Below are positions 1 to 12,293 of a stretch of 64,000 nt of DNA, in pieces. The notes beneath the pieces were generated by a model. The model searched no databases and had not been told where the DNA came from. It was given only the letters and a program-made list of their open reading frames with translations. A program made the translations under genes and the position numbers. Each line of letters starts with the position of its first letter. Position 1 is the stretch's first letter. Origin of the DNA: Nyssa sinensis (lineage: Eukaryota > Streptophyta > Magnoliopsida > Cornales > Nyssaceae); NCBI GenBank assembly GCA_008638375.1, contig CM018051.1, positions 41,762,177-41,826,176 on the forward strand, in the 5' to 3' direction.

Positions 1-2
1 GT

Positions 3-128
3 GGACCATTTTCAGAATACGTAAGGCTTGTTCATTATAGGACGGAAAGTAAAACAAAAGATCGTCACGCACCGAGAGAGTGGACGAAGGTATTGGAGGT
101 TGGGGCTGACACTGACGATAAGGCTTAG
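3..128 (+). CDS. Possible C-terminal end of a host gene, cut by the window edge
   Basis: A frame open from the left edge gives 41 codons and ends at TAG (126-128). The peptide begins GPFSEYVRLVHYR and ends LEVGADTDDKA, with mixed, non-repetitive composition, unlike the low-complexity chance frames elsewhere. It lies left of the first transposon, with AT-rich sequence after the stop that could be 3' UTR. I do not recognise the family. An open run of this length can arise by chance, so the call is weak. Confidence 0.25.
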   Translation, partial: GPFSEYVRLVHYRTESKTKDRHAPREWTKVLEVGADTDDKA

Positions 129-1662
129 GAACAGGTACTAAAATGATATCGAAGGAAAGGAAATGATACAATATGATAAATAATCCATCATTCATGACTG
201 CAGTTTCTTAATTTTTAAATTTTAATTGTAATATGATAAATAATTTAAAAAAGAATTATTAATTTGTCGATTGTTAGACGTCAAACACCCAACAGCCATG
301 TCTTTACTTGAAAGACAAATATAATAATTAGACTGATGAAAAAATAAGAGGAAATCTTGTGGCTGAGGACCAATTCGCGGTGGAGGGCGAGGACACCTGT
401 CACTTCTCTCAAGAGATATTTTCTAATGCAAGGGAATAAAGTAATGCAGCGATATGATTATTCCATTGGTTGGGGCGGCTTGTGCGCCTCTCCCCCTTAG
501 CCTGTAGCCATTTTCTATGTACAAGTCCTCCCCGATGCTTTTATTTGGAATATTTAATGCTTCTTGATACATCCACGCCATTGTCATCCATTGTGCTCCA
601 CAACCCACTCCTGTCTACTTTTAACGGAGACTAGTATTAAGAGTATCTCAATTAGAATTTATATCACGTCGAGACTCGAAATTATAGTATTTTTATGTAT
701 TATATAAAATATAAATATAATATAAATTAAAAATACATTACATTTTTTTTTATCAAAAACCTCAAATTCAATCACAAGTCATTTAATAGTTAAATACTCT
801 ATTTCATATATACTCAAATTTATAATAGTGTTATCCAATTGTTATTCTACTACATATTTACACTTAGTTTTGAAATATTTATTAATTTTCACAAATTTTA
901 AAGTCTTAATTATTAAACTTTCAATAACTTTTAGGGGCTTTCGACATAAGCTCCTTCACTAAAGAGATTTTCAAGTTTGGGTCCAACTCTAAACATTTTA
1001 ACTCTGAAACTAATAAATTTCAGACAAAAATATCTCTCCTGTCTCACGTGAACCTCAGCGACTGCTGCAACTCTCCTTTCCTTTTTCAAATTTCAAAGAC
1101 AAAATCATAACAAATCAACAATTAATTTCTCAACTAATTTTATACAACTAATAATTGAAATTTGAGATTTACAAAACAACACCAATCATCAATATCAAAG
1201 GTTGAATTTGAATACTTTTGTAATTTCTAGGTCATATACTTAAACTCATAAATATTTAAGGTTTTTCATCACCCACTCCTATACTTCTTGAAACCTTTTC
1301 TCTCTCAAACCAAAATCGACATTACATAACTCAAAGTTCTTCAAGTTAACTTGATGAAGCTTTTTTGAAGGACTCTTACAATTGCTTTAAAGGGTTTTTC
1401 AATGTTCATGTCATGACCCAGATCTTGAAGACCCAAATATGAACCCAAAATCCACTAATATGTTACCAAATCGTCATGCCTTGAAGTCGAAAGCCATGAC
1501 ACTAGGGTCATTGGGACCCTAACTAGATGGTAATTGAACTAGTCAGCCTAGTCAAGTGCATTTGATTTAATAAAAGGTTAGTTCGTTATCATTATTCTAC
1601 TTATTTAAGTCCCATAACAAGGAAAATCAATTCTAATTTAAATTATTCTAAGAAGATCTACT
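129..1662. other. AT-rich flank left of the retrotransposon block
   Basis: About 1.5 kb of AT-rich, non-repetitive sequence with only short frames. A 61-codon minus-strand frame at 423-608 has no motif I recognise. I see no transposon ends, RNA gene or array. This is the only sizeable stretch in the window that I cannot tie to a repeat, so it may be the original locus into which G1 inserted. Confidence 0.4.
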
Positions 1663-4015
1663 TGTAGACACCTCATTTTGAGACTCTTGATTGAATGAAG
1701 TTGGTTTTTTTTTTTTTAATTTTTGATAAGTTGCTACAGTATGTCCCATCTAGGAATATTTTAATAATTTCTTATTTCGCCCACAGAGGGCATTTTTGAC
1801 ATTTTTCTCATAGAGGGTATTTTCAATGTTTTGGTCATTTTGTCTATAGATGGCATTTTGGTCATTTCACCCATAAAGGGTATTTTTATCATTTTTTTCA
1901 TAGAGGGCATTTTCATCATTTTACTCATAGAGGACGTTTTCGACACTTTGACCATTTGTTTTCATAGAGGACATTTTCATCATTTTACCCATAGAGGGCA
2001 TTTTGATCACTTTGTCTATAAGGGTTATTTTGGTCATTTCGCTCATAGAGGGCATTTTTTTCATTTTGCCCATAGAGGACATTTTTGATATTTTATCTAT
2101 AGAAGGCATTTTGGTCATTTCGCCCACAGAGGGCATTTTCATCATTTTTCCCATTGAGAACATTTTGATCACTTTGCCTATAGAAGACATTTTCGACATT
2201 TTGATCATTTTTTCCATAGAAGGCATTTTGGCCATTTTGTCCGTAGAGGGCATTTTGACATTTTGGTCATTTTGTCTATAGAGGGCATTTTTTGTGATTT
2301 CGCCCATAGAGGGCATTTTTGTCATTTTACCCATAGAGGGCATTTTTGATATTTTGACTATTTTGTCCATATAGGACATTTCGGTCATTTCACCTATACA
2401 AGGTCTTTTAGTCATTTTGCCCACTAAGAGCATTTTTGACATTTTGGTCATTATACCCACTAAGGTCATTTTGGTCATTTAACACATTAGGACCCTTGAG
2501 GGTATTCTAGTCATAATGCCCACTAAGGGCATTTTGGTCATTTCTAGTCTTTCCCTACCCATTAGGGGTAGTTTGGTAAATACGAGAGTTTTTTCACCTT
2601 CTAGGGGTATTTCTATAATATTGATGCTATTTTCCATTTTTAGGGAATTTTGGTAATTATAGAATATTCCTATCCTATATAAGTTATTTTGGTCATTCAT
2701 GGGCACACATATAATTTCTATGTCATTTTACCCATATAGGATTAATTTGGTAATTTTGACCCTTAGGAATAATTTTGACTTTTTTATGTCTTAGTGGCAT
2801 TTTTATAATTTCCTTGTCCTTAAATTCTCCACCAAATTGATATAGTAAATACAGGCATGTCCACCAAATACTTGCCAAATTCCTTTCATCCCTTATTTCA
2901 AGGGATTTACCCAAGACTTTTGTGCACAATATAATATTTATTTCTAATTGCTTGCACATTAAGCATTAATCTTGGTCATTCATCCATAGGATTCATTATG
3001 AGCCTTTAGATCAAACCTCCTTACTTTTTTTCCTATAAATAAGACCTCTTAGCCACCATAATTTGGGGGTTCAGAGATTAAAAGTTAAGAGATTCAAAGA
3101 GTTCCACATCATGATCAAGAAGCCAAGTGCTGCAGTAATAATCTTTTTCTTTTCCATATTTCTTGAAGCCTTGTTCTACATAAGCGATAGTTCTACACCA
3201 TTGGAGATTCAATCTAAGGAGTTCAAGCTCAAGCCTTGTCTGATTCAACCCAAACAATCAGGTATGCTCCCTAAAACCATAATATTCTCTCTTTTCCTAA
3301 TTTAATATATCCTATCACTCTTGATAGAATAAATTGAATTAAAGAACTACGTTGACTTTGATTCCATTATCTAAATAGATACGTAGGAAGCCTCATGGGC
3401 TCGAGTCTACTCTTTTCCTTTTAGCTATTTTACTTTATGTCTTTTTCTCGCATCCTATCTCAATTATTATGTCTTTTTTATTATTATTTTATTCATGTCA
3501 ATCACTCTCTCCACTTGTTTTTGGGCTTGGGTTACTTATTTGTTAGATGTATTTTTTCATTTATGTCATTATTATCATTATCTCTTTCTAATCATTCTCT
3601 CTCTTATTTTTGTCATGGAATATTAAGCCTTGTGGATGAACACTTGAGGTCAATCTATTCAGACTAGGCAGGATGGGTACCTAATCCCTTCCCATCTCGT
3701 ACCTTAGCTCTAGGATTTAGATTTCTTTGGTTCATTGTAGATCAGTTTTGCTTTACTTTATTTTAACCTATGTCAAGGGGTTTAGAATGTAAATAGGATA
3801 AAAGCAATGTAATTTTAGTTTTCTTTGCTATTCTTTTTATATGTATTCTTCATCGGGTTGTATTAGGTTTTCTTGTTATTTAGCGTAAAACAAGCTGGCG
3901 ACTCTTTTTTGCATTCATATATACCCCAACATGAAAAAAGGACGTGTCCCTCTCCCACTTTGAGGGAACGGACTTTAAAAGCCATGTTTAGATTTTTTCG
4001 GTGTTTGTGCTCACA
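1663..4015 (+). mobile_element. G1 5' LTR (Tat-lineage Ty3/Gypsy)
   Basis: The start is placed at TGTAGACACCTCATTTTG, a start typical of plant Tat-type LTRs. The end is CTCACA at 4015, directly before a primer-binding-site-like sequence. The left half is occupied by a minisatellite. Near the right end is a block of the kind seen before the end of such LTRs: TGGCGACTC at about 3896, then a GGACGTGTCCCTC segment, then TTTTCGGTGTTTGTGCTCACA. The flanking pentamer CTACT (1658-1662) would be the left TSD, but no 3' LTR was found in the window to confirm the borders. Confidence 0.6.
1785..2545. repeat. 27-bp minisatellite inside the G1 LTR
   Basis: Roughly 28 degenerate units with core CATAGAGGGCATTTTGGTCA. 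Most are 27 bp and some are extended by 9-15 bp through an extra GACATTTTGGTCATTTTG. Because the unit is a multiple of three, several long antisense and sense frames run through it (for example minus 1921-2478, reading repeats of MTKMPSMGE). These are by-products of the period, not genes. The core resembles the GGGCATTTTGGTCATTT string that recurs in the other LTRs here. Confidence 0.9.
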
Positions 4016-4016
4016 G

Positions 4017-4036
4017 TGGCTACTTCATTAGGGGAC
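4017..4036 (+). promoter_or_regulatory. G1 primer binding site
   Basis: TGGCTACTTCATTAGGGGAC starts one base after the LTR CA. It is a decayed match to the TGGCGACTC...GGGGAC primer binding site common in Tat-type Gypsy elements, thought to pair with a tRNA 3' end. Three or four substitutions are visible relative to that pattern. Confidence 0.6.
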
Positions 4037-4930
4037 TAAGAGAGCTAAATTCAATATTGTGTTCATCTACAAGGCTTTTGTTATTGTTGTGTATTTATTT
4101 CATGTATTATCTTGTTTATTTATTACTTAAATAGATGATTGGATAAATGTAATTCATGTGCCAATGAACTTAATTAGAAGACCAAGCACACACTTCACAT
4201 CATGACATATGCATCTGCACTACATACCCTTTAAACCCTCGGATGGCTAGTAGCTCGTACCCCAATTCGTTCATTACTGCTAGGAATGTCGGTAAAAGCC
4301 CTCCACTCCTTGACCCCTTACTAGTTTCACCACGGAAAGCCTCTAATGGTACTTTGAGAGGTATATCAAATGAATTGTCGTAGTATGAATTGATCGTGAT
4401 TCATTTCCTAAACGACCATGGGAGGTATATAGCACATCCAGTCGAGGGGAGCCTAAAGTTTGTGATTATCCAGCCTAATGTCATGCATATAATTCACCTT
4501 AGACCTTCAATTTCAATGAAAAACCCAGTTTTTACATAAGACATTCACGGGCTTTTGCAAAAATCGTGTCTTGAAAACGCCCAAAAAAAATCTAGACGAC
4601 ACACTTTCTATGTGCCGATCGGCACACAGGTGAGGGCCGATCGACACTCCCCTCTATGCCAATTGACACACAGTGAGCTTTCCTTCCCGTTCTCTAATTT
4701 CATGAATTTTTCCAAAGTTTCAAACTTTTTTCCAAAAAAACTCCATTTTTCTCACTATTAGGACTACAAAACGAACTTTTTTTGGGCTTTTCAAACATTA
4801 ATGGATTGTTAATGTTAATTACCTTTCAAATAATCAGATTAGGTGATTTCAACTGGCTTGGAAATAGAATAGCCAAGGTAGACTACTTCGAGCCTGTGAT
4901 CTCCCATCTAGTTCAGAGAAAGAAACTACA
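4037..4930 (+). mobile_element. G1 untranslated leader
   Basis: Non-coding stretch between the primer binding site and the first G1 frame. It holds three short palindromic motifs (4611-4668) that reappear downstream of G1 pol. No other gene or RNA signal was seen. Confidence 0.5.
4611..4668. repeat. Palindromic motif cluster in the G1 leader
   Basis: Perfect 16-bp palindrome TGTGCCGATCGGCACA (4611-4626), followed by related half-degenerate copies GGCCGATCGACA (4635-4646) and TGCCAATTGACA (4657-4668). Matching copies occur at about 53841-53910 and 56069-56082 on the other side of G1, which supports the two halves belonging to one element. Confidence 0.7.
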
Positions 4931-5415
4931 GTGAACACAGCTCATATGGCTATGGATCAAGAACAAATGCTCCAGTTTTTAACTGAGATAAGGAAAGACA
5001 TCTCCGATCAACGGAAAGAGTCACAAAGACTTGCCCTAAACCTTTTAGGAATTCACACAGCAGGGGCTACCACCACCACCAGTTTTGAAAAATCTAAACA
5101 ATTTGCGAATCCCTTAACTAATACCTCAAATACAGAATCTGCTAGTTCGGAATGTTTTTGGCTATTCCAAGCAAAGTGGTACAGATTCTAAAAACCTCTA
5201 TTATTCCGACTCTAAAGAGTAATTTGATTTAAAATTTCTTAGCTTCGATGAACTTGCAGACTTTGTTGTCCTTGATTTTCTTTTCAATGAAAATAAGTGC
5301 TTCTTTCGAGTATCCCTTAATTGTAAATAATGAATGTGATGATGATAATCATCCTTACCAAAATCTTGATCTAGAAGATAGGAAGTTCTTAATAAACATC
5401 ACTAAAACAAATCAC
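4931..5415 (+). pseudogene. Weak coding remnants of the G1 interior (possibly gag)
   Basis: Two short frames follow the leader: 4931-5191 (starts MNTAHMAMDQEQMLQFLTEI, charged and possibly helical at its N-terminus, like many plant gag starts) and 5248-5433 (contains NLDLEDRKFLINITKT). Neither shows a zinc knuckle or a motif I can assign. Position after the leader and left of the missing protease/RT supports a gag or gag-pol remnant. True G1 sequence stops at 5415, where homology to the LTR of element A begins, so the last codons of the second frame belong to A. Confidence 0.3.
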
Positions 5416-5739
5416 CAAAATTCACGAAATTGAAGGTTTAATTTTCTGCAATTAGGGCAACACAAGGGGGGGAGGAGGAAGAAGATGAATAGTGTTGGGT
5501 CAGTTTTGGGTCGAATCTAGGTTCTGGTCAGGACTCGACCCAGCACACATAAGGTCTTAAGTGGGACAGTGTCATTTTATGTGATATGTTTTTAAAATTT
5601 AAAGCAGATATGGTTTTGTTTGGTTATGGACATAATAAATTCTATTTGATAACCGCATACAGAACAAGGATAACGTATCCCTGATTTGTCCCTTGTCCAC
5701 TGTTTGGATCTGGAATCCTTTGAAAAATTAAAGGGGAGC

Positions 5740-5830
5740 TGCAGCTCCCTTGGTTCGAACCCAGAATCCCTCGCAAGCCAAGACCCTAAAACCCCCACAT
5801 GTACCATTAAGCCACCCCTACACCTGTTCA
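5740..5830 (-). repeat. tRNA-derived SINE-like module in the A 5' LTR
   Basis: On the minus strand, A-box TGGCTTAATGG (5804-5814) is followed about 42 bp later by B-box GGGTTCGAACC (5752-5762), then a T-rich run. This is the layout of an RNA polymerase III internal promoter as found in tRNAs and tRNA-derived SINEs. The copy in the 3' LTR (17917-17979) has an even better A-box. No cloverleaf or CCA-proximal acceptor pairing is evident, so it is not a working tRNA gene. Confidence 0.6.
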
Positions 5831-6798
5831 ATAATTTCAACATAAATAACATATAATATATAACCTTATAATTAATTAAATTAAATTATTTAATTAATAT
5901 AATAATAGTAAAATAACACGATGTCCAAATTAAATAAGCAAATAGTGTAGTTTAACTATTTTAGGCATTCTGAACCCAATGATGGGATCCATTTTACAAG
6001 GTGATACTCTAAAAAATTTTGATACGTAAAGATGTAAAATTACCATTTCACCCCTAAATATGCCCGAAGCTAAATAAAAAGTCGAAAAGGTCTAAATTGA
6101 CTGTCTTTGACTTTCCGGACCTAATGGTGAGGTCCATAATACCAAAATAGGTACCAAAAAAATAAGTCACGTGAAAAATAAAATTTATTAAATTATCACG
6201 AGTAGACTGGCAAGACCAATCCTAGGAAATTAGGATACGACGGGTTTAAAATTAAATGAAGAGCATCAATTTAGGGATGATTTGAAATGAATGAGGAATT
6301 AATTGAAGTCTTGATGAATTTGATTTTTAGGAATTACAAAGGGAAAAAGGAAGCCAATCAGTAGTGCTGCCTTGGAGAACAAGGTGAGTAATCATGTACC
6401 TTGAAGTGGAGGTTTTAATCTCCATGGATTCCGAAGTAAATGGAAGTTCAAATATTCTAAAGTGTTTTCATGTTAAAATATCTGCGGTATTTCTAATTTT
6501 AAATTCTCGTATTTATATGCTTTATATCTCAATGTACTGTCATTTTATTTATAAATTCTAACATGGCATGCAAAATTTACTACTTGATATTTCTGACAAA
6601 TGATACGTTTAGTTTCTCGCATGTCCATGTAAATGTCAATTTTATTAAATGCCTCTTGAAATCAATGCTTTTATTCTACCTATGATTTAATAAATTCCTG
6701 TGCATCGTGATTTAAATCTTTGAAGTTCATGTGTTAAATGTTTCAAGTATTGTCCTCCAAGTATTTAAAAACTTAGTTAAATTGTCCATGTTTTAAAT

Positions 6799-9700
6799 TG
6801 TCACGTCCCGAATTTCCAACTGAACCCGGGGACGCGACTAAAGCGAAATAAAGGAAGAATATAAATAGACTGAATAAATAAATAAATAACAATTCAACTA
6901 ATTTAGATACAAGCCTACATACATTCCTGTTTTATAAAATTTCGGCAGAACCTCATTTATTTTCTAAGCCTTTTCTCACCTAATATTTTGCAACAATTCA
7001 CATATATAAACAACAGTACATCCCATCCTCACTCGATAGCCATAATCTCATCAAATTTAAATATACATTGCCTATTTATACAACCGAAGACAATTAAATA
7101 GATACACACGTACATACGTTCACTTCTGTCAATATATATCCATGTCATTCGGGCTTAAGCCCGTACATCACAAAATACGCCTCTCGGGCCAAATATCCAT
7201 CTACAATCAAGTCTCCTCCACTCAGCTAGACTTCCTCAAATCTCAGGTGTTGGGAGTGTCATCTGAAATATGGTTCCCACGAATGGGTCAGCTCAACTAC
7301 TGGTATGATACAATGTTAATACAAGCAACAAAATTAAGACGTGACATGTGCAAGTGTACATGTATATCTATATGCCTCCCTAATCATTCATATAAAATTT
7401 TGGCAATTTATATAATGCATCCATACAAGATCTATATCACATTCGTGAGTTTCTACAATGCAATGTCAATATGCGTAACGCACACATGCAACTCTATGTC
7501 ACCCAGTCCCACTTCACGGTCCACCCCTATCAGCCCGTGGGTACTGATGTTGGCCAGAATTTGGGTTTTTCACCACAGGACCTACACCCTCATAATGCAC
7601 ACCACCTCGTGCTGACCCACACTATGCTTTTAAGGAATCACACTATGCCAATATGCCATGATTTCATCATGCAATAGTACAGTTCAAATGAAACATCACT
7701 TTCATAAGCATATGCAACATGCTTTAAATAATGCATCACAATTAAGATCAATAATAACATTATAAATCACAAGATTTCATCCACAAATCTACGGTCATGC
7801 TCGATCAATCTCAACACTTACGTAAATCCACATGTCACAATATCAACAATGCCTTCTAAAACATAAATCATATATGATGACAACTCAAGAAGTAAATCAT
7901 AACTCCCTAAATAATCATAAAGAACACAGAAGCACATAAACAATCAACTCAAAGTGTCTCAAAGCAAGAACTCCTATGTGATCTTCTATCATCAGATAAG
8001 CACAAGAATCATTCAATCAATATGCACATCAATCTTAATTTAATCCTATTCCTTACTTAGCAAAGTACCATACCTGATAGGGTTGGTCACAACCCTACTA
8101 AGCTATGTCCACTATGCAATCCAATCAACCAGTAAGGAACTCAGTCCTCAATGGAATCATATCAAGTTTATGCTTATCTCCATTCATAGATATCCTTTAG
8201 ATGTGTCATTAGTTACGTCCATACATATCTTGAATAATCATCATCCTGATGCTACTGTCATACTGTTTAGGGATTTTCCCATGTCGAATTGCTACTTGGA
8301 GAAGAATCAAGAAATGCCTTATATGCAGGCTTCGACATGGCAATTGCAGCCAACACACCAACAGGTTCGCTAGCAGCGAAGAAACTCTAGGGCTTAGTTC
8401 CAGCCTTGACCCCATACTCAAATTGGATAATCGAATTACTACATACATTCCTCATTGTGCCATCATAACAGATTACATCATCCCAAAGGATGGCCATTAA
8501 GTTTTTGAATAAAGTTCCAGGCTTAGTCAACCCTCTAGATAAACGGACCATAACTTCTCTGCTTGAAATTGAGTGAGCTATCTCCACCTGAACAAGAGAC
8601 CCAATACCCAAACTGATGGAAGCAACCAACGTGATTCACTTCTTATCATAACTCCCGTAGCAGCAACACCTCCAATGACAATTCAACCAGTGACTTTACT
8701 TCTCTGCTGCTCTTGCACTTTCTGCTCTGCACACCACCATTCTTCCCTAACCCACAGCATTCCTGTTCAGCAACCTCTTGGTATTGTTGGCTCCAAGGAG
8801 CCTTGCTAGTGGCCGTATTCAACACTCCATGTACCCAACGCAATGCATAGGATTCCAACTTCGCATCATCAAAGCAACATATAATTTATCCCGGCTGAAC
8901 TTCCTCATTCCCACTCGGAGATCTCGAGATGTAACCGGAGAAAAACGGCGATCAATGCCACTGCACAAACCAGCCCCTAATCCACCTCTGTTCTCAACTG
9001 GAAACGGCAGAACAGAGGAACACCACAAACCTTACTGAACTAAATCGACCCCTCAATCATCCATCCAACAATCAGTCCAACGTGGTTCATCCCTGTAACG
9101 ACTGCTTCTTATTATCTCATCCGATTCAGCACATCACTTACAACGCCCAACGGCTGCAGAAAACCAACACCCATAGTTCTCCCCTGTTACGCCGCTACAC
9201 CAACACACACACATACACACACACACACACATATATATATATACACGTACATATACACACAACCCTGTACCACAACTCCCATAGCCGTAGCCATACACAA
9301 GTCTGAGCCATAACCGTAACAACCAACCTGCTCAATCTCTTGTTCTGCGTCAAACCCAAACAGCCACACACAAAACCGCAACACAAATCCCATTCTGTGA
9401 AGCCCCATAATCGTAACCCCAGGTTTCCGTTGAATCAACCCATGACCACCGAATCATCACCACCTGAAGCAGAAACCGAATTCAAATCACGATCTAGTGA
9501 TATGGCCTAAAGTCGACAACTCCCCGACAGATCTGTCCCAACCCATCGCTGCTGCTTCGCGTCCCTCCAATCCGCAACACACAGCTCCAATCGCTCCAGG
9601 AAATCCAAAACCCATCGCTACTCCGTCGACAACAACCTCGGTGGCATACGAAACTCGACACGCCGTTAGGTGCCGTCCCCACCTCTATCATCGCCCTTGC

Positions 9701-9960
9701 GCAACCTCCCCCCTTTCTTTATCTCTTTCCTCTTTCTGGCCCGAAACCACCGCTCCCCTTTTGGACGCCCACGATTTCTCTCCTTTTCATTTCTTTCCTT
9801 TCAATTACATCAAGACCTAAATATATTATATGTATATAATATCACACCATCCCATACACCCACCGACACACACACACAGAGTTGCACGACTTTCTCTTTT
9901 TCTTTTATTTTAACACCCCCACATCTCAAGTTCCACTTGCTTTTAAATTTCCTTTTTAAA

Positions 9961-9992
<32 letters not shown>

Positions 9993-10269
9993 TTTTATTT
10001 CTTTATTTTTTTTCCACCTGATTTTTTTTTTTTCATGTTCACACCTATTTAATTTGTTTTTTAACCTATTCTGACTAATATGTACTGCCTTTTATACATA
10101 TCAAATTTTTCAATACAATCAATCCTTGCATATTCGAAGTTGCCAATTATTCAATTGCACATCCAAAAATTAATACATAAATATTTGGCTCAAGATTCCC
10201 CGTCATGGCTTATAGCCCTATCGGCAAAACAAAAAAAAAAAATTACCCTCAATTTTCCGTGTCTCTACA
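6799..10269 (-). mobile_element. Solo-1: solo LTR inserted in the A 5' LTR
   Basis: Begins TGTCACGTCCCGAA and ends CTCTACA, bounded by perfect TSD TAAAT (6794-6798 and 10270-10274). The uninterrupted target is visible in the A 3' LTR near 18958-18967. The TGTCACG start is the reverse complement of the CGTGACA end of the A and B LTRs, so it lies in the minus orientation. No primer binding site, polypurine tract or coding domain was seen, only microsatellites (CA/TA near 9206-9245, ATT near 9960-9991) and pyrimidine-rich stretches that create chance frames. Confidence 0.85.
9960..9991. repeat. (ATT)n microsatellite in solo-1
   Basis: About ten uninterrupted ATT units within an AT-rich part of solo-1, flanked by T-rich sequence. 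Confidence 0.9.
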
Positions 10270-11546
10270 TAAATACTCATGAAAATTTATTCTTTTTATT
10301 GAAGCCATGTTTTTAAATGTTAAGAAAAAAACATTTCTTGAAGAAGCCATGATTTTAGATGCTCAAAAAAGCTTTTCTTGAAAAGTCATGTTTTAATGCT
10401 CATGAAAAGCAAATATTAAAAGAAACCATGTTTTTGATGCTCTTTGAAAAAGCCTCGATTTTACAAGATAATAGTGTATAAGCACTACAACTGATATTGG
10501 GTTCCTTCAGAACTTAATTGACATGAAGAATGCCCGGTAGCAAAACCTGATCCCCGGGCATGAGATCTCTCAGAAGTAAGACTAGAATCTGGTTTGAAAC
10601 GGATTTCCACCTAATCAAAGTGAAAAAAATGAAATGTTTTCAAAAATAGTAGCAGGTTTTCGAACCTCCATTTTCATGAATCGGGTTTTTACATAACCCC
10701 CTGTTTTGAAGAAGAAGAAATTTGCATTCTCCTATTTTCACGAAAAGGATTTCAATTATTTATTGGGCTTTCAAATGGCCATCCTGCATATGTTTATAAA
10801 TTCTGCTACATATTAAATATTTTATTGAATTCTTTAAAATACATCATGCTATGTGATTTGAAGATTCTTGTATCCTGCGATTATTGAAATACGTGCCTAG
10901 CTTGAATGCCTTGTATTCTTCACGCCATCTGTTTTTCAAGATTTCTGTATTCTAAATCTGAATTATATATACAATTGGTAGTGTATGTTTATATGAAGTT
11001 TTTCTTAACTAACCCACTACTAGTTGAAAACCCATGACAAGGTACTGAAATTACTCACTGGGCTTGTTGAAGCTCATCCCATCATCCTAATATTTTTCAG
11101 GTGATGACGATGGATGGGAGCCTTGCCCATTTTGAGGATTTGTGATTGGCAGCTCCATTATGATTAAGGATTTTTGGAAGTACTGGGGCCCATAGTTGGT
11201 CAAATTTTGTTGTAGTAATTTTGGAAAATTATGTACTTAAGCCCCAAGGGACAAAGGGATATGTAATATGTAAAACTTTAAAGTTTTTTATATGCTCTAA
11301 ATGTATAATATTTGTTTACCGCTCCAAAGAAGAAGAAGAAGAAGCGACAGTACCTAGGCGGGCGGGCGAAATGTGAAAGAAGAAGTTTTTCACACTTCCG
11401 TGATTGCCAATCCTGACCGTACCGTACCGCTCTCCCGTGCCGTTGCTTATGTGAGCCCGCTCGATGGCCCATGGGCCGAAGGGGGCGAGCCAGTTGCAAT
11501 TCCCTTGATTCGCACGAGGCGGGTTTCGGAGAGGGTCGTGATAGAG

Positions 11547-11558
11547 TGGTATCAGAGC
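11547..11558 (+). promoter_or_regulatory. A primer binding site (tRNA-iMet type)
   Basis: TGGTATCAGAGC, complementary to the 3' end of initiator methionine tRNA and the commonest plant retrotransposon primer site, begins three bases after the LTR end at 11543. It fixes the LTR/interior border and the plus orientation of A. Confidence 0.9.
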
Positions 11559-11691
11559 TCTAGGTTGACTGAAAATAATTAAGTGACACTAGAAGGACTA
11601 GCAACAGAACTATAAGTTTAGGTAGGTCTTAGGCTACCTAAGAAATTGAAAGCAACAGATAAGCTATTAAAAGGCCACCTAGGTGAAGTAT

Positions 11692-11960
11692 ATGATTTGA
11701 TAAGAAGGTGGGGTATGAGACCTATGGTAGGTGAAGTAAATATTCTGAAGTACATGATCCGATATGAAGGAGGGGTATGGGACCCGCGGTACGTGAAGTA
11801 AGTATTCTAAAGTACATAATCTGATAGGAAGGACGAGGTATGGGACCCGCGGTAGGTGAAGTAAATGTTCTAAAGTACATGATCTGATAGGAAGGCTGGG
11901 TATGGGACCCACAGTAGGTGAAGTAAATATTCTGAAGACGGGGTATGGGACTCGCAATAG
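11692..11960. repeat. 62-bp tandem repeat in the A interior
   Basis: Units start at 11692, 11754, 11816 and 11879 (62, 62, 63 and about 60 bp), followed by a partial fifth. The core is GGTATGGGACCCGCGGTAGG followed by TGAAGTAAAT and CTAAAGTAC. Substitutions are scattered, so the array is not very recent. Confidence 0.9.
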
Positions 11961-12293
11961 AGAAAAAGGAATAGAGTCTGAAGATTAGAAATGAACGTAG
12001 ACTATGAAAGTGGATGAATGTGATTGTAAAAGGATAAAAGAGAAAAGGGAGGATTTTGGTAGTTACTAGTGTGCTATCAGAACCTCTGTTACCGGTAAGG
12101 AACTGACCGCCTTATCATGTAACTAAGGGAACTAAGAAACACGCAATGCTACCTTATCGAACCACATCAAAGACATCCTTAAACCACTCGAACACATGAA
12201 TTTGGTAGGTGACATGAGAAATTAGAAATTGTACATAGTGATTTAAAAGCAAGGAGTGATACGAGTAAATACTCTTAAGTTATATGAGTAGTT

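Larger units (their letters stand above)
5416..11543 (+). repeat. A 5' LTR, left-truncated, interrupted by solo-1
   Basis: Matches 17581-20232 segment by segment. 5416-6798 corresponds to 17581-18967, and 10270-11543 corresponds to about 18963-20232. It ends GGGTCGTGATA, so the terminal CA has mutated to TA, three bases before the primer binding site. The first roughly 1.5 kb present in the 3' copy is missing. The junction at 5415/5416 is with G1 sequence and shows no LTR start. Confidence 0.8.

Noticed and set aside
423..608. 61-codon minus-strand frame with normal-looking composition
   Set aside because: No recognisable motif, no upstream or downstream exon that joins clearly, and its length is common by chance.
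1761..2478. Long antisense and sense frames (up to 185 codons) over 1761-2478
   Set aside because: They are produced by the 27-bp repeat whose period is a multiple of three. The peptides are simple MTKMPSMGE-type repeats.
3896..3904. TGGCGACTC at 3896 as the G1 primer binding site
   Set aside because: It is not preceded by an LTR-type CA end, and a second, better-placed site follows CTCACA at 4015. Such a first copy is a normal part of this LTR type.
5740..5830. A functional tRNA gene on the minus strand
   Set aside because: Good A and B boxes but no convincing acceptor or anticodon stem and no consistent 70-75 nt cloverleaf. A SINE-like relic fits better.
9497..10074. Proline/serine-rich frames in solo-1
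   Set aside because: Overlapping frames on both strands in CT/CA-rich LTR sequence. No domain and no conservation in related LTRs.
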